A stretch of DNA of 64,000 nucleotides from Pseudomonas cedrina subsp. cedrina (GTDB lineage Bacteria; Pseudomonadota; Gammaproteobacteria; Pseudomonadales; Pseudomonadaceae), in contig NZ_MNPW01000012.1 of NCBI RefSeq assembly GCF_001983175.1, positions 62,001-126,000 on the forward strand, given 5' to 3'. Positions 53,496 to 61,366 of this stretch are shown here, in pieces. Position 1 is the stretch's first letter; each line of letters begins with the position of its first letter. Below the pieces are notes generated by a model that did no database searches, was not told the DNA's origin, and was given only the letters and a program-made list of their open reading frames with translations. The position numbers and the translations under genes were made by a program.

Positions 53496-54677
53496 TCACA
53501 GTTTCGGGAAAGGGTTGGGCTCGATGGGCGCCGACTCGTAGATCACGTCGACCTGACCCTGGGCGTTGATGGTGCCGATGCGCGCGCGCTTCCACAGGTG
53601 GTGGTTGTCCTTGTGGACCTTGACCTCGCCTTCAGGCGCGTCGAGGGTCAGCTCCGACGACGCCGCGATCACGGCCGGGACGTCGAAACTGCCGGCTTTT
53701 TCCACGGCTTTCTTCCACAGGTACACGGCGGTGTAGGCGGCAGCCATCGGGTCGCCGACCACGCGTTTCTCGCCATAGCGGGCCTTGAAGGCGGCGACGA
53801 ACTTCTCGTTGACCGGGTTTTTCAGGCTCTGGAAGTAGCTCATGCACGTGAGAAAGCCGGTGAGGTTTTCGGCGCCGATGCCAGTGACTTCTTCCTCGGT
53901 GACGGCCAGCGCCATCAGCGTCTGGTTGCTGCTATCGATGCCGGCGGCCTTGAGCTGTTTGTAGAACGCCACGTTTGAGCCACCGACGATGGTCGACAGC
54001 ACGATGTCGGGCTTGGCGGCCTTGATTTTGTTGATCACCGAGGAGAACTCGATGTTGCCCAGGGGCAGGTAGTCCTCACCCACGATGGATCCGCCCTGCT
54101 TGGTCACCGACGCGCGCGCCAGCTTGTTGGTGGTGCGCGGCCAGATGTAGTCAGAGCCCACCAGGTAGACGCTCTTGCCTTTGTTGGCCATCAGCCAGCT
54201 GACCGCTGCCAGGGTTTGCTGCGACGCTTCGGCGCCGGTGTAGATGATGGCGGGGGATTTTTCCAGGCCTTCATAGAACGTCGGGTAATACAGCAACGCC
54301 TTGTTGCGTTCGAACACCGGCAACACCGCTTTACGCGACGCCGAGGTGTAGGCGCCGAACGTGGCCACAACGTGATCGTTCTCCAACAGCTTGCGCGCCT
54401 TCTCGGCAAAGGTCGGCCAATCGCTGGCGCCGTCCTCGACGATGGGTTCGACGGTCTTGCCGAGCACGCCACCGCTGGCGTTGATTTCGTCGATGGCGAG
54501 TTTTTCCGCATCCACCACCGAGGCCTCGCTCATGGCCATGGTGCCGGTCAGCGAATGGATGATGCCGACCTTCACGGTGTCGGCCGCCTGCACCTGACTG
54601 ACCAGGGAAAACGGCAGCAGGCTGAAGGCGCCCAGCAACAGGGCATGCTTGATCAAACGGCGTTTGTCGTTATGCAT
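53496..54677 (-). CDS. urtA: Urea ABC transporter periplasmic binding protein UrtA
   Basis: 393 residues with a signal peptide (MHNDKRRLIKHALLLGAFSL, cleavage after about VQAADTV). GIIHSLTGTMAMSEASVVDAE and YYPTFYEGLEKSPAIIYTG are the UrtA/FmdD-type motifs, related to the AmiC sensor encoded divergently. First gene of the urt-ure block, preceded by a sigma-54-type promoter, an AmiR-type RNA element and an attenuator hairpin. Confidence 0.94.
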   Translation of the reverse strand: MHNDKRRLIKHALLLGAFSLLPFSLVSQVQAADTVKVGIIHSLTGTMAMSEASVVDAEKLAIDEINASGGVLGKTVEPIVEDGASDWPTFAEKARKLLENDHVVATFGAYTSASRKAVLPVFERNKALLYYPTFYEGLEKSPAIIYTGAEASQQTLAAVSWLMANKGKSVYLVGSDYIWPRTTNKLARASVTKQGGSIVGEDYLPLGNIEFSSVINKIKAAKPDIVLSTIVGGSNVAFYKQLKAAGIDSSNQTLMALAVTEEEVTGIGAENLTGFLTCMSYFQSLKNPVNEKFVAAFKARYGEKRVVGDPMAAAYTAVYLWKKAVEKAGSFDVPAVIAASSELTLDAPEGEVKVHKDNHHLWKRARIGTINAQGQVDVIYESAPIEPNPFPKL

Positions 54678-54695
54678 TCACTTCTCTCCAGGAAT

Positions 54696-54743
54696 AAAAA
54701 AAGCCCGACATCCCGGCTAAACCAATAGTCGGGAAATCAGGCT
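54696..54743 (-). terminator. Leader attenuator of urtA
   Basis: On the minus strand AGCCTGATTTCCCG (54743-54730) pairs imperfectly with CGGGATGTCGGGCT (54715-54702), followed by a 7-T tract (54702-54696). It ends 19 bases before the urtA start, so a terminated transcript would exclude urtA. It follows the shared RNA element, the layout expected of an antitermination switch. Confidence 0.75.
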
Positions 54744-54762
54744 TCTTGTGCCGAATCTGGCG

Positions 54763-54830
54763 GGACAGCTGTGTCCGATCCAGTCGTACGCGAGGGGCTT
54801 CCCTACTTGCCAAGGGGGCGTAGGGCAAAC
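54763..54830 (-). ncRNA. ANTAR-target-like leader element, urtA copy
   Basis: Minus strand: GTTTGCCCTACGCC, then CTTGGCAAGTAGGG gives the stem CCCTAC/GTAGGG (54825-54820/54806-54801). After 24 nt comes GGAC-ACAGCT-GTCC (54776-54763), a hexaloop with A at position 1 and G at position 4. The same layout occurs before amiC and before the amidase gene. Likely bound by AmiR. Confidence 0.7.
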
Positions 54831-54858
54831 AGCTGGCGCGATGTCTCAGGAGAGTTAT

Positions 54859-54874
54859 AGCAAGGGCAGTGCCA
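54859..54874 (-). promoter_or_regulatory. Sigma-54 promoter of urtA
   Basis: TGGCACTGCCCTTGCT on the minus strand matches TGGCACG-N4-TTGCW with GG and GC exactly 10 bases apart. The start site would be about 12 bases downstream (about 54847). The RNA element begins about 30 bases from the GC. Nitrogen (NtrC) control is expected; GCACC half-sites at 54974-54978 and 54985-54989 are possible NtrC sites. Confidence 0.7.
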
Positions 54875-55078
54875 ATTGCGGCCAGGGGAGTTTTGCGGGC
54901 AATTGAAGGGGCGCGCGAGTGACTCCTGCATCTATTGCCGGGTAGTGGTGGCCTGCGCCGCTTTGGCGCGACCGCACCCTGAATGCACCAATACCGTGAG
55001 CGTGTCGGTGGCATGGCGTGGTTCCAGGGCAAGGGTTTAACCCGGCCGGCCTCACGCGTGCAGGTCGCCCATTGCGTG

Positions 55079-55094
55079 TGGCCCACTATCTGCA
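55079..55094 (+). promoter_or_regulatory. Sigma-54 promoter of amiC
   Basis: TGGCCCACTATCTGCA keeps GG and GC 10 bases apart, matching the sigma-54 pattern at most positions. The shared RNA element starts about 34 bases from the GC, nearly the same geometry as at urtA. It would start transcription near 55105. Confidence 0.6.
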
Positions 55095-55126
55095 TGAGCG
55101 AGAGGCAACACCCTCGCAGGGTTCCT

Positions 55127-55193
55127 TGCCACACGCCCATCCTCGGCAGGTGTGGAAGGCCCCTCGCAATGACTGGCCCTGACAGCGTTGTCG
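55127..55193 (+). ncRNA. ANTAR-target-like leader element, amiC copy
   Basis: TTGCCACACGCC then CGGCAGGTGTGG gives stem CCACAC/GTGTGG (55129-55134/55150-55155). After 24 nt comes TGAC-AGCGTT-GTCG (55180-55193), hexaloop with A1 and G4. The intervening CCCCTCGC...GACTGG is almost identical to the urtA copy. Followed by the terminator at 55221-55262. Confidence 0.7.
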
Positions 55194-55220
55194 CGCCAGC
55201 CCCAGGCACAACCCGCCTGA

Positions 55221-55262
55221 GAGCAGCCGTTGCGTTACACGGCGCCTCGCTCAATCATTTTT
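55221..55262 (+). terminator. Leader terminator of amiC
   Basis: GAGC (55221-55224) and GCTC (55249-55252) enclose GCCGT (55226-55230)/ACGGC (55239-55243); AATCATTTTT follows. It lies 67 bases before the amiC start and after the RNA element, consistent with antitermination control. The wider gap 54875-55329 has no protein gene: only this leader, the promoter and scattered NtrC-like half-sites. Confidence 0.7.
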
Positions 55263-55329
55263 CGCACAGGCCTCCAGACCTCCCTCCACGAGCGGGTGTC
55301 TTTTCTCACGTTGAACAAGGTTCATAGGC

Positions 55330-56478
55330 ATGGTTGACCAGTCGATCCGCATAGGCGGTCTGTTTTCCGATACCGGTGTCACGGCGGCTGCCGAGGGCTC
55401 GACGATGCGCGGCGCGCAGTTCGCCATTGCGCAGATCAATGCGGCAGGCGGGGTCGAGGGGCGCCCACTGCAGTTGATCACCCGCAATCCCGATTCGACG
55501 CCTGCGCTGTACGCCATGCACATCGAATCGCTGATCCGCGAAGAACACCTGCGGTTTTTCTTTGGTTGCTACACCTCGGCTGCACGCAAGGCGGCGCTGC
55601 CGATTGTCGAGCGCTATGACGCCCTGTTGCTGTACCCGGTGTATTACGAAGGTTTCGAATATTCGCGCAACATCATCTACACCGGCGCCACGCCGAATCA
55701 CAATGCCTTGCCGCTGGGCAATTACATGCTGGACAACTTCGGCAATCGCGTGTTGATGATCGGCTCCGAATACGTCTACCCATACGAAACCAATCGCTTG
55801 ATGAGCGACCTGTTGTACGAGCGTGGCGGCACCAAGCTGGGCGAGTATTACCTGCCGCTGAAAAACGCGCGTCCGGAAGATTTCGCCAAGTTGATGGTCA
55901 AGGCCAAGGAGCTCAAGCCCTCGTTTATTTTCTCGACGGTCGTCGGCGAAACCATGGGGCATCTGTACCAGGCCTATGCCGACGCAGGCTTTGACCCGTC
56001 GGTAATGCCGATTGCCAGCCTGACGACCAGCGAAACCGACATTCAGCAAATGGGTGTGCACCTGGGGGCGGGGCATATTTCGGCGGCTACGTATTTTCAG
56101 TCGGTGGACACGCCGACCAACCGCCAATGCATCGCCCAATACCGCGAGCTGTTTGGTCAACATCAGGTCACTGACCGTTGCTGGGAGGCGGCGTACTTCC
56201 AGGTGCATTTGCTGGCCAAGGCGATCGTTCGCGCCGGCAGCACTCAGGTGGAGGATGTACTGCAGGCCATGCGCGGGCTGGAATTCGAAGCGCCACAAGG
56301 ACGCATTCGGGTCGATGCCAACAATCACCACACGTACCTGTTTTCGCGGATCGGCCGGGCCAATGTCGAGGGCCAATTCGACATTCTTTACCAGAGCCAG
56401 GCTGCACTCAAGCCCGACCCTTATGCCATTGCCCCCAATTTCAATGAATGGTCCGGCTCGGTGGGGAGACGTCCATGA
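55330..56478 (+). CDS. amiC: Amide-sensor AmiC-like protein
   Basis: 382 residues, no signal peptide, so it is cytoplasmic unlike UrtA to which it is related. IGGLFSDTGVTAAAEGSTMRGA, FFGCYTSAARKAALP and YYEGFEYSRNIIYTGA are AmiC/UrtA-type motifs. AmiC binds amide or urea-type ligands and controls AmiR by sequestering it. Overlaps amiR by 4 bases (ATGA). The ligand is unknown; the neighbourhood points to an amide or urea. Confidence 0.88.
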   Translation: MVDQSIRIGGLFSDTGVTAAAEGSTMRGAQFAIAQINAAGGVEGRPLQLITRNPDSTPALYAMHIESLIREEHLRFFFGCYTSAARKAALPIVERYDALLLYPVYYEGFEYSRNIIYTGATPNHNALPLGNYMLDNFGNRVLMIGSEYVYPYETNRLMSDLLYERGGTKLGEYYLPLKNARPEDFAKLMVKAKELKPSFIFSTVVGETMGHLYQAYADAGFDPSVMPIASLTTSETDIQQMGVHLGAGHISAATYFQSVDTPTNRQCIAQYRELFGQHQVTDRCWEAAYFQVHLLAKAIVRAGSTQVEDVLQAMRGLEFEAPQGRIRVDANNHHTYLFSRIGRANVEGQFDILYQSQAALKPDPYAIAPNFNEWSGSVGRRP

Positions 56479-57107
56479 CCTTGCGTGCCGCCAAGAAACG
56501 CCTGCGCAACGACAGTGCAACAGGCATCAAGGACCTGCGCGACGTCAGCGTATTGGTGATGCACCCGGATGACGAGGATGGACGCAACCTGATCGAGCAG
56601 TTGCAGCGCATCGGCTGCCAGGTGCGTGTGCAATGGCCGATTCCGGAGCGCTTGAGCGCCGAGGCGGACGTGATCGTGCTGGCGGTGTCGCCGGAAAGCC
56701 TGTCGACCAATACGCCATGGCTGCTGCACGCCAGCACGCCGCCGATCATTCCGGTGATTGCCTATGAGAACCCGATCATCGTCGAGGCATTGGTGCAATT
56801 GAACGCCTGTGCTGTGATTCCTTCGCCAGTGAAGTCGTTCGGCTTGCTGACCGCTTTGGCGATCACGCTCAGCCAGTCCCGCAAGGCCCGCGAACGGGAA
56901 AGGCACGTCAAGCGCCTGGAAGGGCGCATGGCGGTCATGCGCACCGTGCAGCAGGCGAAAATAATCCTCATCGAGACCAAGGGCATGTCGGAGACCGATG
57001 CCTACAACGCCTTGCGGGACCAGGCCATGGCCAAACGCGAACCGGTGGAGAAAATCGCCGAGGCGCTGGTCAAGGCCCACGAGTTGTTCCGACAAGCCTG
57101 TTCCTGA
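56475..57107 (+). CDS. amiR: ANTAR-domain antiterminator AmiR
   Basis: 210 residues from ATG at 56475. N-terminal pseudo-receiver-like domain, a coiled-coil linker with ARERERHVKRLEGRM, and a C-terminal ANTAR domain (about 150-205) with VQQAKIILIETKGMSETDAY. ANTAR domains bind RNA hexaloop hairpins and stop terminator formation. Held inactive by AmiC. The three leaders with its target-like hairpins flank this gene. Confidence 0.9.
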   Translation: MTLRAAKKRLRNDSATGIKDLRDVSVLVMHPDDEDGRNLIEQLQRIGCQVRVQWPIPERLSAEADVIVLAVSPESLSTNTPWLLHASTPPIIPVIAYENPIIVEALVQLNACAVIPSPVKSFGLLTALAITLSQSRKARERERHVKRLEGRMAVMRTVQQAKIILIETKGMSETDAYNALRDQAMAKREPVEKIAEALVKAHELFRQACS

Positions 57108-57120
57108 ACAGTCTTTGAGC

Positions 57121-57142
57121 ATCAAGCGTGTGAGGGCTTGAT
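57121..57142 (+). terminator. Hairpin after amiR
   Basis: ATCAAGC (57121-57127) and GCTTGAT (57136-57142) form a 7-bp stem with an 8-nt loop, followed by CCTCTTCT. It could be a weak terminator for amiC-amiR and lies 18 bases before the amidase leader element. Confidence 0.4.
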
Positions 57143-57159
57143 CCTCTTCTGCGTGGACG

Positions 57160-57225
57160 TTTGCCATACGCCTCCCTTGGCAGGTATGGATCACCGCGTG
57201 GCGACCGGCGTGGACAATGGCGTCC
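57160..57225 (+). ncRNA. ANTAR-target-like leader element, amidase copy
   Basis: GTTTGCCATACGCC then CCTTGGCAGGTATGG gives stem CCATAC/GTATGG (57164-57169/57184-57189). 22 nt later GGAC-AATGGC-GTCC (57212-57225) has a hexaloop with A1 and G4. The first hairpin changes its middle base pair compared with urtA and amiC copies while keeping pairing. No sigma-54 site was seen upstream, so the amidase probably relies on read-through from amiR. Confidence 0.7.
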
Positions 57226-57231
57226 TCCGGA

Positions 57232-57300
57232 GCGAGCCGTCACCTGTGCATTGGGCATGGGGGGCTCGCGTCAGTGATCACCCGATACCGGGTGGTTCTT
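57232..57300 (+). terminator. Terminator-like hairpins in amidase leader
   Basis: GCGAGCC (57232-57238) pairs with GGCTCGC (57263-57269) across a 24-nt loop, and CACCCG-ATAC-CGGGTG (57279-57294) is followed by GTTCTT. The T-tract is weak, so termination strength is uncertain, but the position just after the A1/G4 hairpin fits an antitermination switch. The space 57301-57320 holds the ribosome site. Confidence 0.45.
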
Positions 57301-57320
57301 AACGTCATTTGGAGAGCACC

Positions 57321-58856
57321 ATGTCCGTAAAACGCCCCAGCAAAGCCGATTTTCTGATTGCCGCCGAAGACCATGGTTATCACCTGACCGATAGCCAGAT
57401 GGAGGCCTTCCTCAACCTGGCAGACGAAACGTTGAATTCCTACGAATCGGTCGATGCGCTGTACGCCGCCAACGTCGCGCAGCAACCGCCCGAACGCGAA
57501 TACAGCAAAGCCGCCGAGGCAGACAACCTGCACGGCGCCTGGTACGTGAAAACCCGAATCGTCGGAGCGGCGCAAGGGCCGCTGGCCGGCAAGACGGTGG
57601 TCATCAAGGACAACGTGTCGGTGGCGGGCGTGCCCATGGCCAACGGCTCATTGAGCCTGGACGGCTATATCCCGTCCGAAGACGCCACCGTAGTCAAACG
57701 CCTGCTGGCGGCCGGGGCCACGGTGGTGGGCAAGTCGGTGTGTGAAGACTTGTGTTTCTCCGGGGCAAGTTTTACCTCCGCCAGCGGCCCGGTTAAAAAC
57801 CCGTGGGACCTGACGCGCAATGCCGGCGGCTCGTCGAGCGGAAGCGCGGTGCTGGTGGCGCTTGGCCAAGTGGACATGGCCATCGGCGGCGACCAGGGCG
57901 GTTCGATCCGGATGCCGTCGGCCTGGAGCGGCATCGTAGGGCATAAACCGACTTACGGCCTGGTGCCTTACACCGGCGCGTTTCCGATTGAGCGAACCAT
58001 CGACCATGTGGGCCCGATGGCCAACAGCGTGCGCGATGTGGCCGTGATGCTCGACGTCATTGCCGGAGCGGACGGTCTTGATTCCCGGCAGAAGAACCCG
58101 CCAGCGGTCAACTGCCTCGCGACGCTGGACCAGGGCGTGGCCGGCTTGAGAATCGGCTTGCTGCGCGAGGGTTTTGCGATCCCGGGAATGTCCGAGCCCC
58201 AGGTGGATGCGCTGGTCAAGGCGGCGGTCGCCCAGCTTGAACGCCTGGGCGCCAGCGTCGGCGAAGCGAGTGCTCCGTGGCACACGGGCGTGGCAATGGA
58301 TCTTTGGAACGTGATTGCCACTGACGGCGCGGCGTATCAGATGTTGCAGGGCAATGGTTATGGCATGAACGTCGACGGCTATTACGACCCGGACATCATG
58401 AGTTACTTCGGCGAAAAACGCCGTGAGCACGCCGATGCGTTGTCCAGTAGTGTGCGAGCGGTCGCGTTGACCGGTCACTACAGCCTGAAAAACCTGCATG
58501 GCGCCTATTACGCCAAGGCACGGATGCTGGTACCGGAACTGACGCGCCAATATGACGCGGCATTCAAGGATTTTGATGTATTGGTGATGCCCACCATGCC
58601 GTTCGTAGCCACGCCGTTGACCGCCGCGGATGCACCCGTCGAGGCGTACGTGCACAGTGCACTGGACATGCTCGCCAATACCGCGCCGTTCGACCTCACG
58701 GGGCACCCCGCAACGTCGATCCCGGCAGGGCTTGCGGACGGCTTGCCGGTCGCCATGATGATCGTTGCTCCGCGTTTCCAGGACGCCCTCGCGTTACGTG
58801 TTGCCCAGGCCTACGAACACGCCCGTGGCGCGTTCCCTAAACCCCCTACGCTGTAG
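57321..58856 (+). CDS. Amidase-signature family amidase
   Basis: 511 residues from ATG at 57321, with GGAGAG 6 bases upstream. The catalytic triad is visible: Lys96 in VIKDNVS, cis-Ser171 in NAGGSSSGSA and nucleophile Ser195 in GGDQGGSIRMPS. It hydrolyses a carboxamide to acid and ammonia. Classical ami operons use a nitrilase-superfamily AmiE, so an amidase-signature enzyme here is unusual. The ammonia-generating role matches the urease block on the other side. Confidence 0.92.
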   Translation: MSVKRPSKADFLIAAEDHGYHLTDSQMEAFLNLADETLNSYESVDALYAANVAQQPPEREYSKAAEADNLHGAWYVKTRIVGAAQGPLAGKTVVIKDNVSVAGVPMANGSLSLDGYIPSEDATVVKRLLAAGATVVGKSVCEDLCFSGASFTSASGPVKNPWDLTRNAGGSSSGSAVLVALGQVDMAIGGDQGGSIRMPSAWSGIVGHKPTYGLVPYTGAFPIERTIDHVGPMANSVRDVAVMLDVIAGADGLDSRQKNPPAVNCLATLDQGVAGLRIGLLREGFAIPGMSEPQVDALVKAAVAQLERLGASVGEASAPWHTGVAMDLWNVIATDGAAYQMLQGNGYGMNVDGYYDPDIMSYFGEKRREHADALSSSVRAVALTGHYSLKNLHGAYYAKARMLVPELTRQYDAAFKDFDVLVMPTMPFVATPLTAADAPVEAYVHSALDMLANTAPFDLTGHPATSIPAGLADGLPVAMMIVAPRFQDALALRVAQAYEHARGAFPKPPTL

Positions 58857-58868
58857 ACCGCTTGCCTG

Positions 58869-58903
58869 CCCAGGCGCCGGCGAATACGTTCGCTGGCGAC
58901 TGG
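58869..58903 (+). terminator. Hairpin after amidase gene
   Basis: CCCAG/CTGGG enclose CGCCGGCGAA-TACG-TTCGCTGGCG (58875-58898), a long near-perfect stem. There is no T-tract, so it may be an mRNA 3' end stabiliser or a factor-dependent terminator. Confidence 0.5.
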
Positions 58904-58972
58904 GCTTGGTGACTGACAGCGGGCATGCATCAGTTTTCTTGCGTGAATCTGTGAGTCGCATCGGGTAGGCAG

Positions 58973-59359
58973 TCACGTTATGCCGTCGATCAAAATATGC
59001 CGTTGTCCCCGGCTGCATTGCTCGATCCGCGCCTCAACCTGGTACACCTCGCGCAGCATGTGTTCGGTGATCACCTCATGACTCGCGCCGCTGCCCTGGG
59101 CGGTGCCGTGCGCAATCACCAATACCTGGTCGGCGAAGCGCAACGCCTGGTTCAGGTCATGCAGGGTAATAAACACGATGACCTGCTGCTTGCGGGCCAG
59201 TGCGCCCATGAAGTTCAAGACCTGCACCTGACGATGCATACCGAGGGCGCTGGTGGGTTCGTCCATGAGCAGGACTTCCGGTTCGCGCACCAAGGTCTGG
59301 GCGATGGACACCAGTTGCTGCTGGCCGCCGCTGAGTTCGCCCAGGTTACGAAAGGACAT
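58973..59359 (-). pseudogene. Truncated iron-siderophore-type ABC ATPase (FecE/FepC-like)
   Basis: 128 codons covering only the C-terminal half of an ABC ATPase: signature LSGGQQQLV, Walker B LLMDEPTSALG, and HDLNQALRFADQVL (H-loop). There is no Walker A; the frame begins MSFRNLGELSGGQQ, and nothing resembling an N-terminal half precedes it. The D-loop reads SALG rather than SALD. No transporter partner genes adjoin. Most likely a remnant of an iron-uptake operon. Confidence 0.8.
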
Positions 59360-59425
59360 TCACCTCGTCTTCGCGTGGGCAATCGAGCACTGAAGTACCG
59401 CCGAAGCGGGGTTGGATTACATGAG

Positions 59426-60208
59426 TTACGGCGCCTGCCAGCCTAACTGCCTGGAAATCTGCTGCGTGGTTTCCATCAGCCGATTAACGTAGTCCTGCTT
59501 GAGCTCTTCGCGAAAACGGAAGCAGGGGAAGGACACGCTCATACCCCCTATTACGTGGCCGAAACGGTCGCGGATCGGTGCGGCCAGGCAGCGCATATTG
59601 TCTTCGAACTCTTCATGGTCTTCGGCATAACCTTGGGCGCGCACCACTTCCAGCTCTTGCAGATATGCCTCGATGCTGACCAAGGTGTTGGCGGTGCGGC
59701 GTTCAAAACTTTCTTCCTGCAAGTGGGCGATCAGCTCCGGCTGGTCCAGCCAGGCCATGAGTACCTTGCCGATCCCGGTGCAATACAGCGGCGCACGTCG
59801 GCCGATGCGCGAGTACATGCGCAGGTTGTACTTGGAGTCGATCTTGTGCACGTAGACGATGCTGCCTTCGTCGAGAATACCCAGGTGCACGGTCTCGCCG
59901 GTCAGTTCGTTGATGCGCCGCATGCCCGGTTCCGCCTCACGGACGATGTCCAGGTGGGGCAGGGCCTGGGCGCCCAGTTCAAATAGCCGAACGCTGAGCC
60001 GATAGCGATCCTCGGCGTCCTGCACTACATAGCCGCGCGCCTTGAGGGACTGCAAGAACCGGTAAACCGTGCTTTTGGACATGTCCAGTTTCTGCGCGAT
60101 TTCCGATACGCCGCTTTCCTCTGGATGCTCGGCCAGCGCTTCAAGCACGGCCATGGTCCTTGCGACGGCGGAAACCAGTTCGTTGTTCTGGAGGGTGCTG
60201 TTGTCCAT
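59426..60208 (-). CDS. IclR family regulator, KdgR-like
   Basis: 260 residues from ATG at 60208, GGAG 6 bases upstream. Winged HTH (about 10-80) with SAVARTMAVLEALAEHP and LDMSKSTVYRFLQSLKARGY; IclR effector domain (about 90-255) with LYCTGIGKVLMAWLDQPE and ECLAAPI-type motif DNMRCLAAPIRDRFG. Divergent from kdgK across a 152-base region with two TGAAACG-type palindromes, so it probably represses the sugar-acid operon. Confidence 0.88.
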   Translation of the reverse strand: MDNSTLQNNELVSAVARTMAVLEALAEHPEESGVSEIAQKLDMSKSTVYRFLQSLKARGYVVQDAEDRYRLSVRLFELGAQALPHLDIVREAEPGMRRINELTGETVHLGILDEGSIVYVHKIDSKYNLRMYSRIGRRAPLYCTGIGKVLMAWLDQPELIAHLQEESFERRTANTLVSIEAYLQELEVVRAQGYAEDHEEFEDNMRCLAAPIRDRFGHVIGGMSVSFPCFRFREELKQDYVNRLMETTQQISRQLGWQAP

Positions 60209-60253
60209 GAAGGCTCCAACGGAAACGGAAAACCCAAGAATATACGCTGGTGA

Positions 60254-60339
60254 ATCAAAACGCTGTTTCATTTTTCTTGACGGTGTGGGAAATCTGATTA
60301 AACTCGACCACGCAAGCTCGAAATGAAACGCCGTTTTAA
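60254..60339 (+). promoter_or_regulatory. kdgK promoter with two IclR/KdgR-type operators
   Basis: Palindromes TCAAAACGCTGTTTCATT (about 60254-60271) and TGAAACGCCGTTTTAA (60324-60339) share the AAACG-N-GTTT core. Between them TTGACG (60277-60282), 16 bases, then TAAACT (60299-60304) form a sigma-70-type promoter toward kdgK. The operators flank the promoter, consistent with repression by looping or blocking. Confidence 0.65.
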
Positions 60340-60360
60340 AAATAACAAAGGCGCGCAGGA

Positions 60361-61362
60361 ATGACGTTAAATTCAAGGCAACGCCCGCAATCTGCTCCAT
60401 CCGGCCCGCTCAAAGTGGCGCTGGTGGGTGAGTGCATGATCGAGATGCGCAGCGATCCCGTCGCGGGTCTCAGCCAGACGTTTGGCGGCGACACACTTAA
60501 CGTGGCCGTTTATTTCTGCCGATTGAACGCGTCTGAGCACATTGTCGCGGACTACGTCACCGCCATCGGCGCCGACAGTTTCAGTGACGCAATGCGTCAG
60601 TTGTGGCGTGACGAAGGTGTCGGCGACCCACATGTGCGCGTGATCGAGGACGCGCTGCCGGGCTTGTACTTCATCCAGACCGATAGCCAAGGCGAAAGAC
60701 GCTTTCTTTATTGGCGTGGCGAAGCCGCAGCGCGACGCATGTTCGACGGCGCTGAAGCAGACGCCGCACTGCATGCCCTTGCGGATTACGACTACATCTA
60801 TGTGAGCGGCATCAGCCTGGCGATTCTCACGGCCGGTGGCCGTGAGCGCCTGCTGCATGCCCTGCGACTGGTCCGTGAAGCCGGCGCGCGCATCGTCTTC
60901 GACAACAATTACCGTCCCCATCTATGGCCCGATACCCAGGCTGCACGCCAGGCCTATGGCGACATGCTGCGCCTGACTGACCTGGCGCTGATTACCTGGG
61001 AGGACGACGCGGCCCTGTTCGGTTATGCCGATGTCGAGGTGTTGTTCCGCGCTTACGCGGCGTTTGGCGTGGGTGAAATCGCTCTCAAGCGCGGCGCCGC
61101 CTCGTGCCTGGTGCAGTGCGATTCGGGTCGTTTTGAAGTGCCCGCCGAGCAGGTGCGGCACGTCGTCGATACCACGGCGGCAGGCGATTCCTTCAGTGCG
61201 GCCTATCTTTCGTGTCGCCTCCAGGGCGGTGATCCACAACTGGCTGCGCGTTGGGGGCATCGACTGGCGGCCCAAGTCGTCCAGCATCGCGGCGCGCTGA
61301 TCCCTGGCGCTGCCATGCCGAGCTTGAAAATGCCTTCATTTTCTTCTGCAACAGAGGCCTGA
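60361..61362 (+). CDS. kdgK: 2-keto-3-deoxygluconate kinase
   Basis: 333 residues. PfkB family: ALVGECMIEMRSDP and FGGDTLNVAVYFCRL at the N-terminus, and DTTAAGDSFSAAYLSC at about residues 270-285 (anion hole and catalytic Asp). Phosphorylates 2-keto-3-deoxygluconate to KDPG, the entry to the Entner-Doudoroff route. The stop is 4 bases from the next gene. The neighbouring dehydratase produces its substrate. Confidence 0.87.
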   Translation: MTLNSRQRPQSAPSGPLKVALVGECMIEMRSDPVAGLSQTFGGDTLNVAVYFCRLNASEHIVADYVTAIGADSFSDAMRQLWRDEGVGDPHVRVIEDALPGLYFIQTDSQGERRFLYWRGEAAARRMFDGAEADAALHALADYDYIYVSGISLAILTAGGRERLLHALRLVREAGARIVFDNNYRPHLWPDTQAARQAYGDMLRLTDLALITWEDDAALFGYADVEVLFRAYAAFGVGEIALKRGAASCLVQCDSGRFEVPAEQVRHVVDTTAAGDSFSAAYLSCRLQGGDPQLAARWGHRLAAQVVQHRGALIPGAAMPSLKMPSFSSATEA

Positions 61363-61366
61363 CTTT

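Noticed and set aside
55059..55081. Alternative sigma-54-like match AGGTCGCCCATTGCG before amiC
   Set aside because: GG and GC are 9 bases apart instead of 10; the site at 55079-55094 has correct spacing.
54670..55254. 194-codon minus-strand frame over the urtA leader
   Set aside because: It covers a promoter, two hairpins and the RNA elements, has no ribosome site and no protein-like composition.
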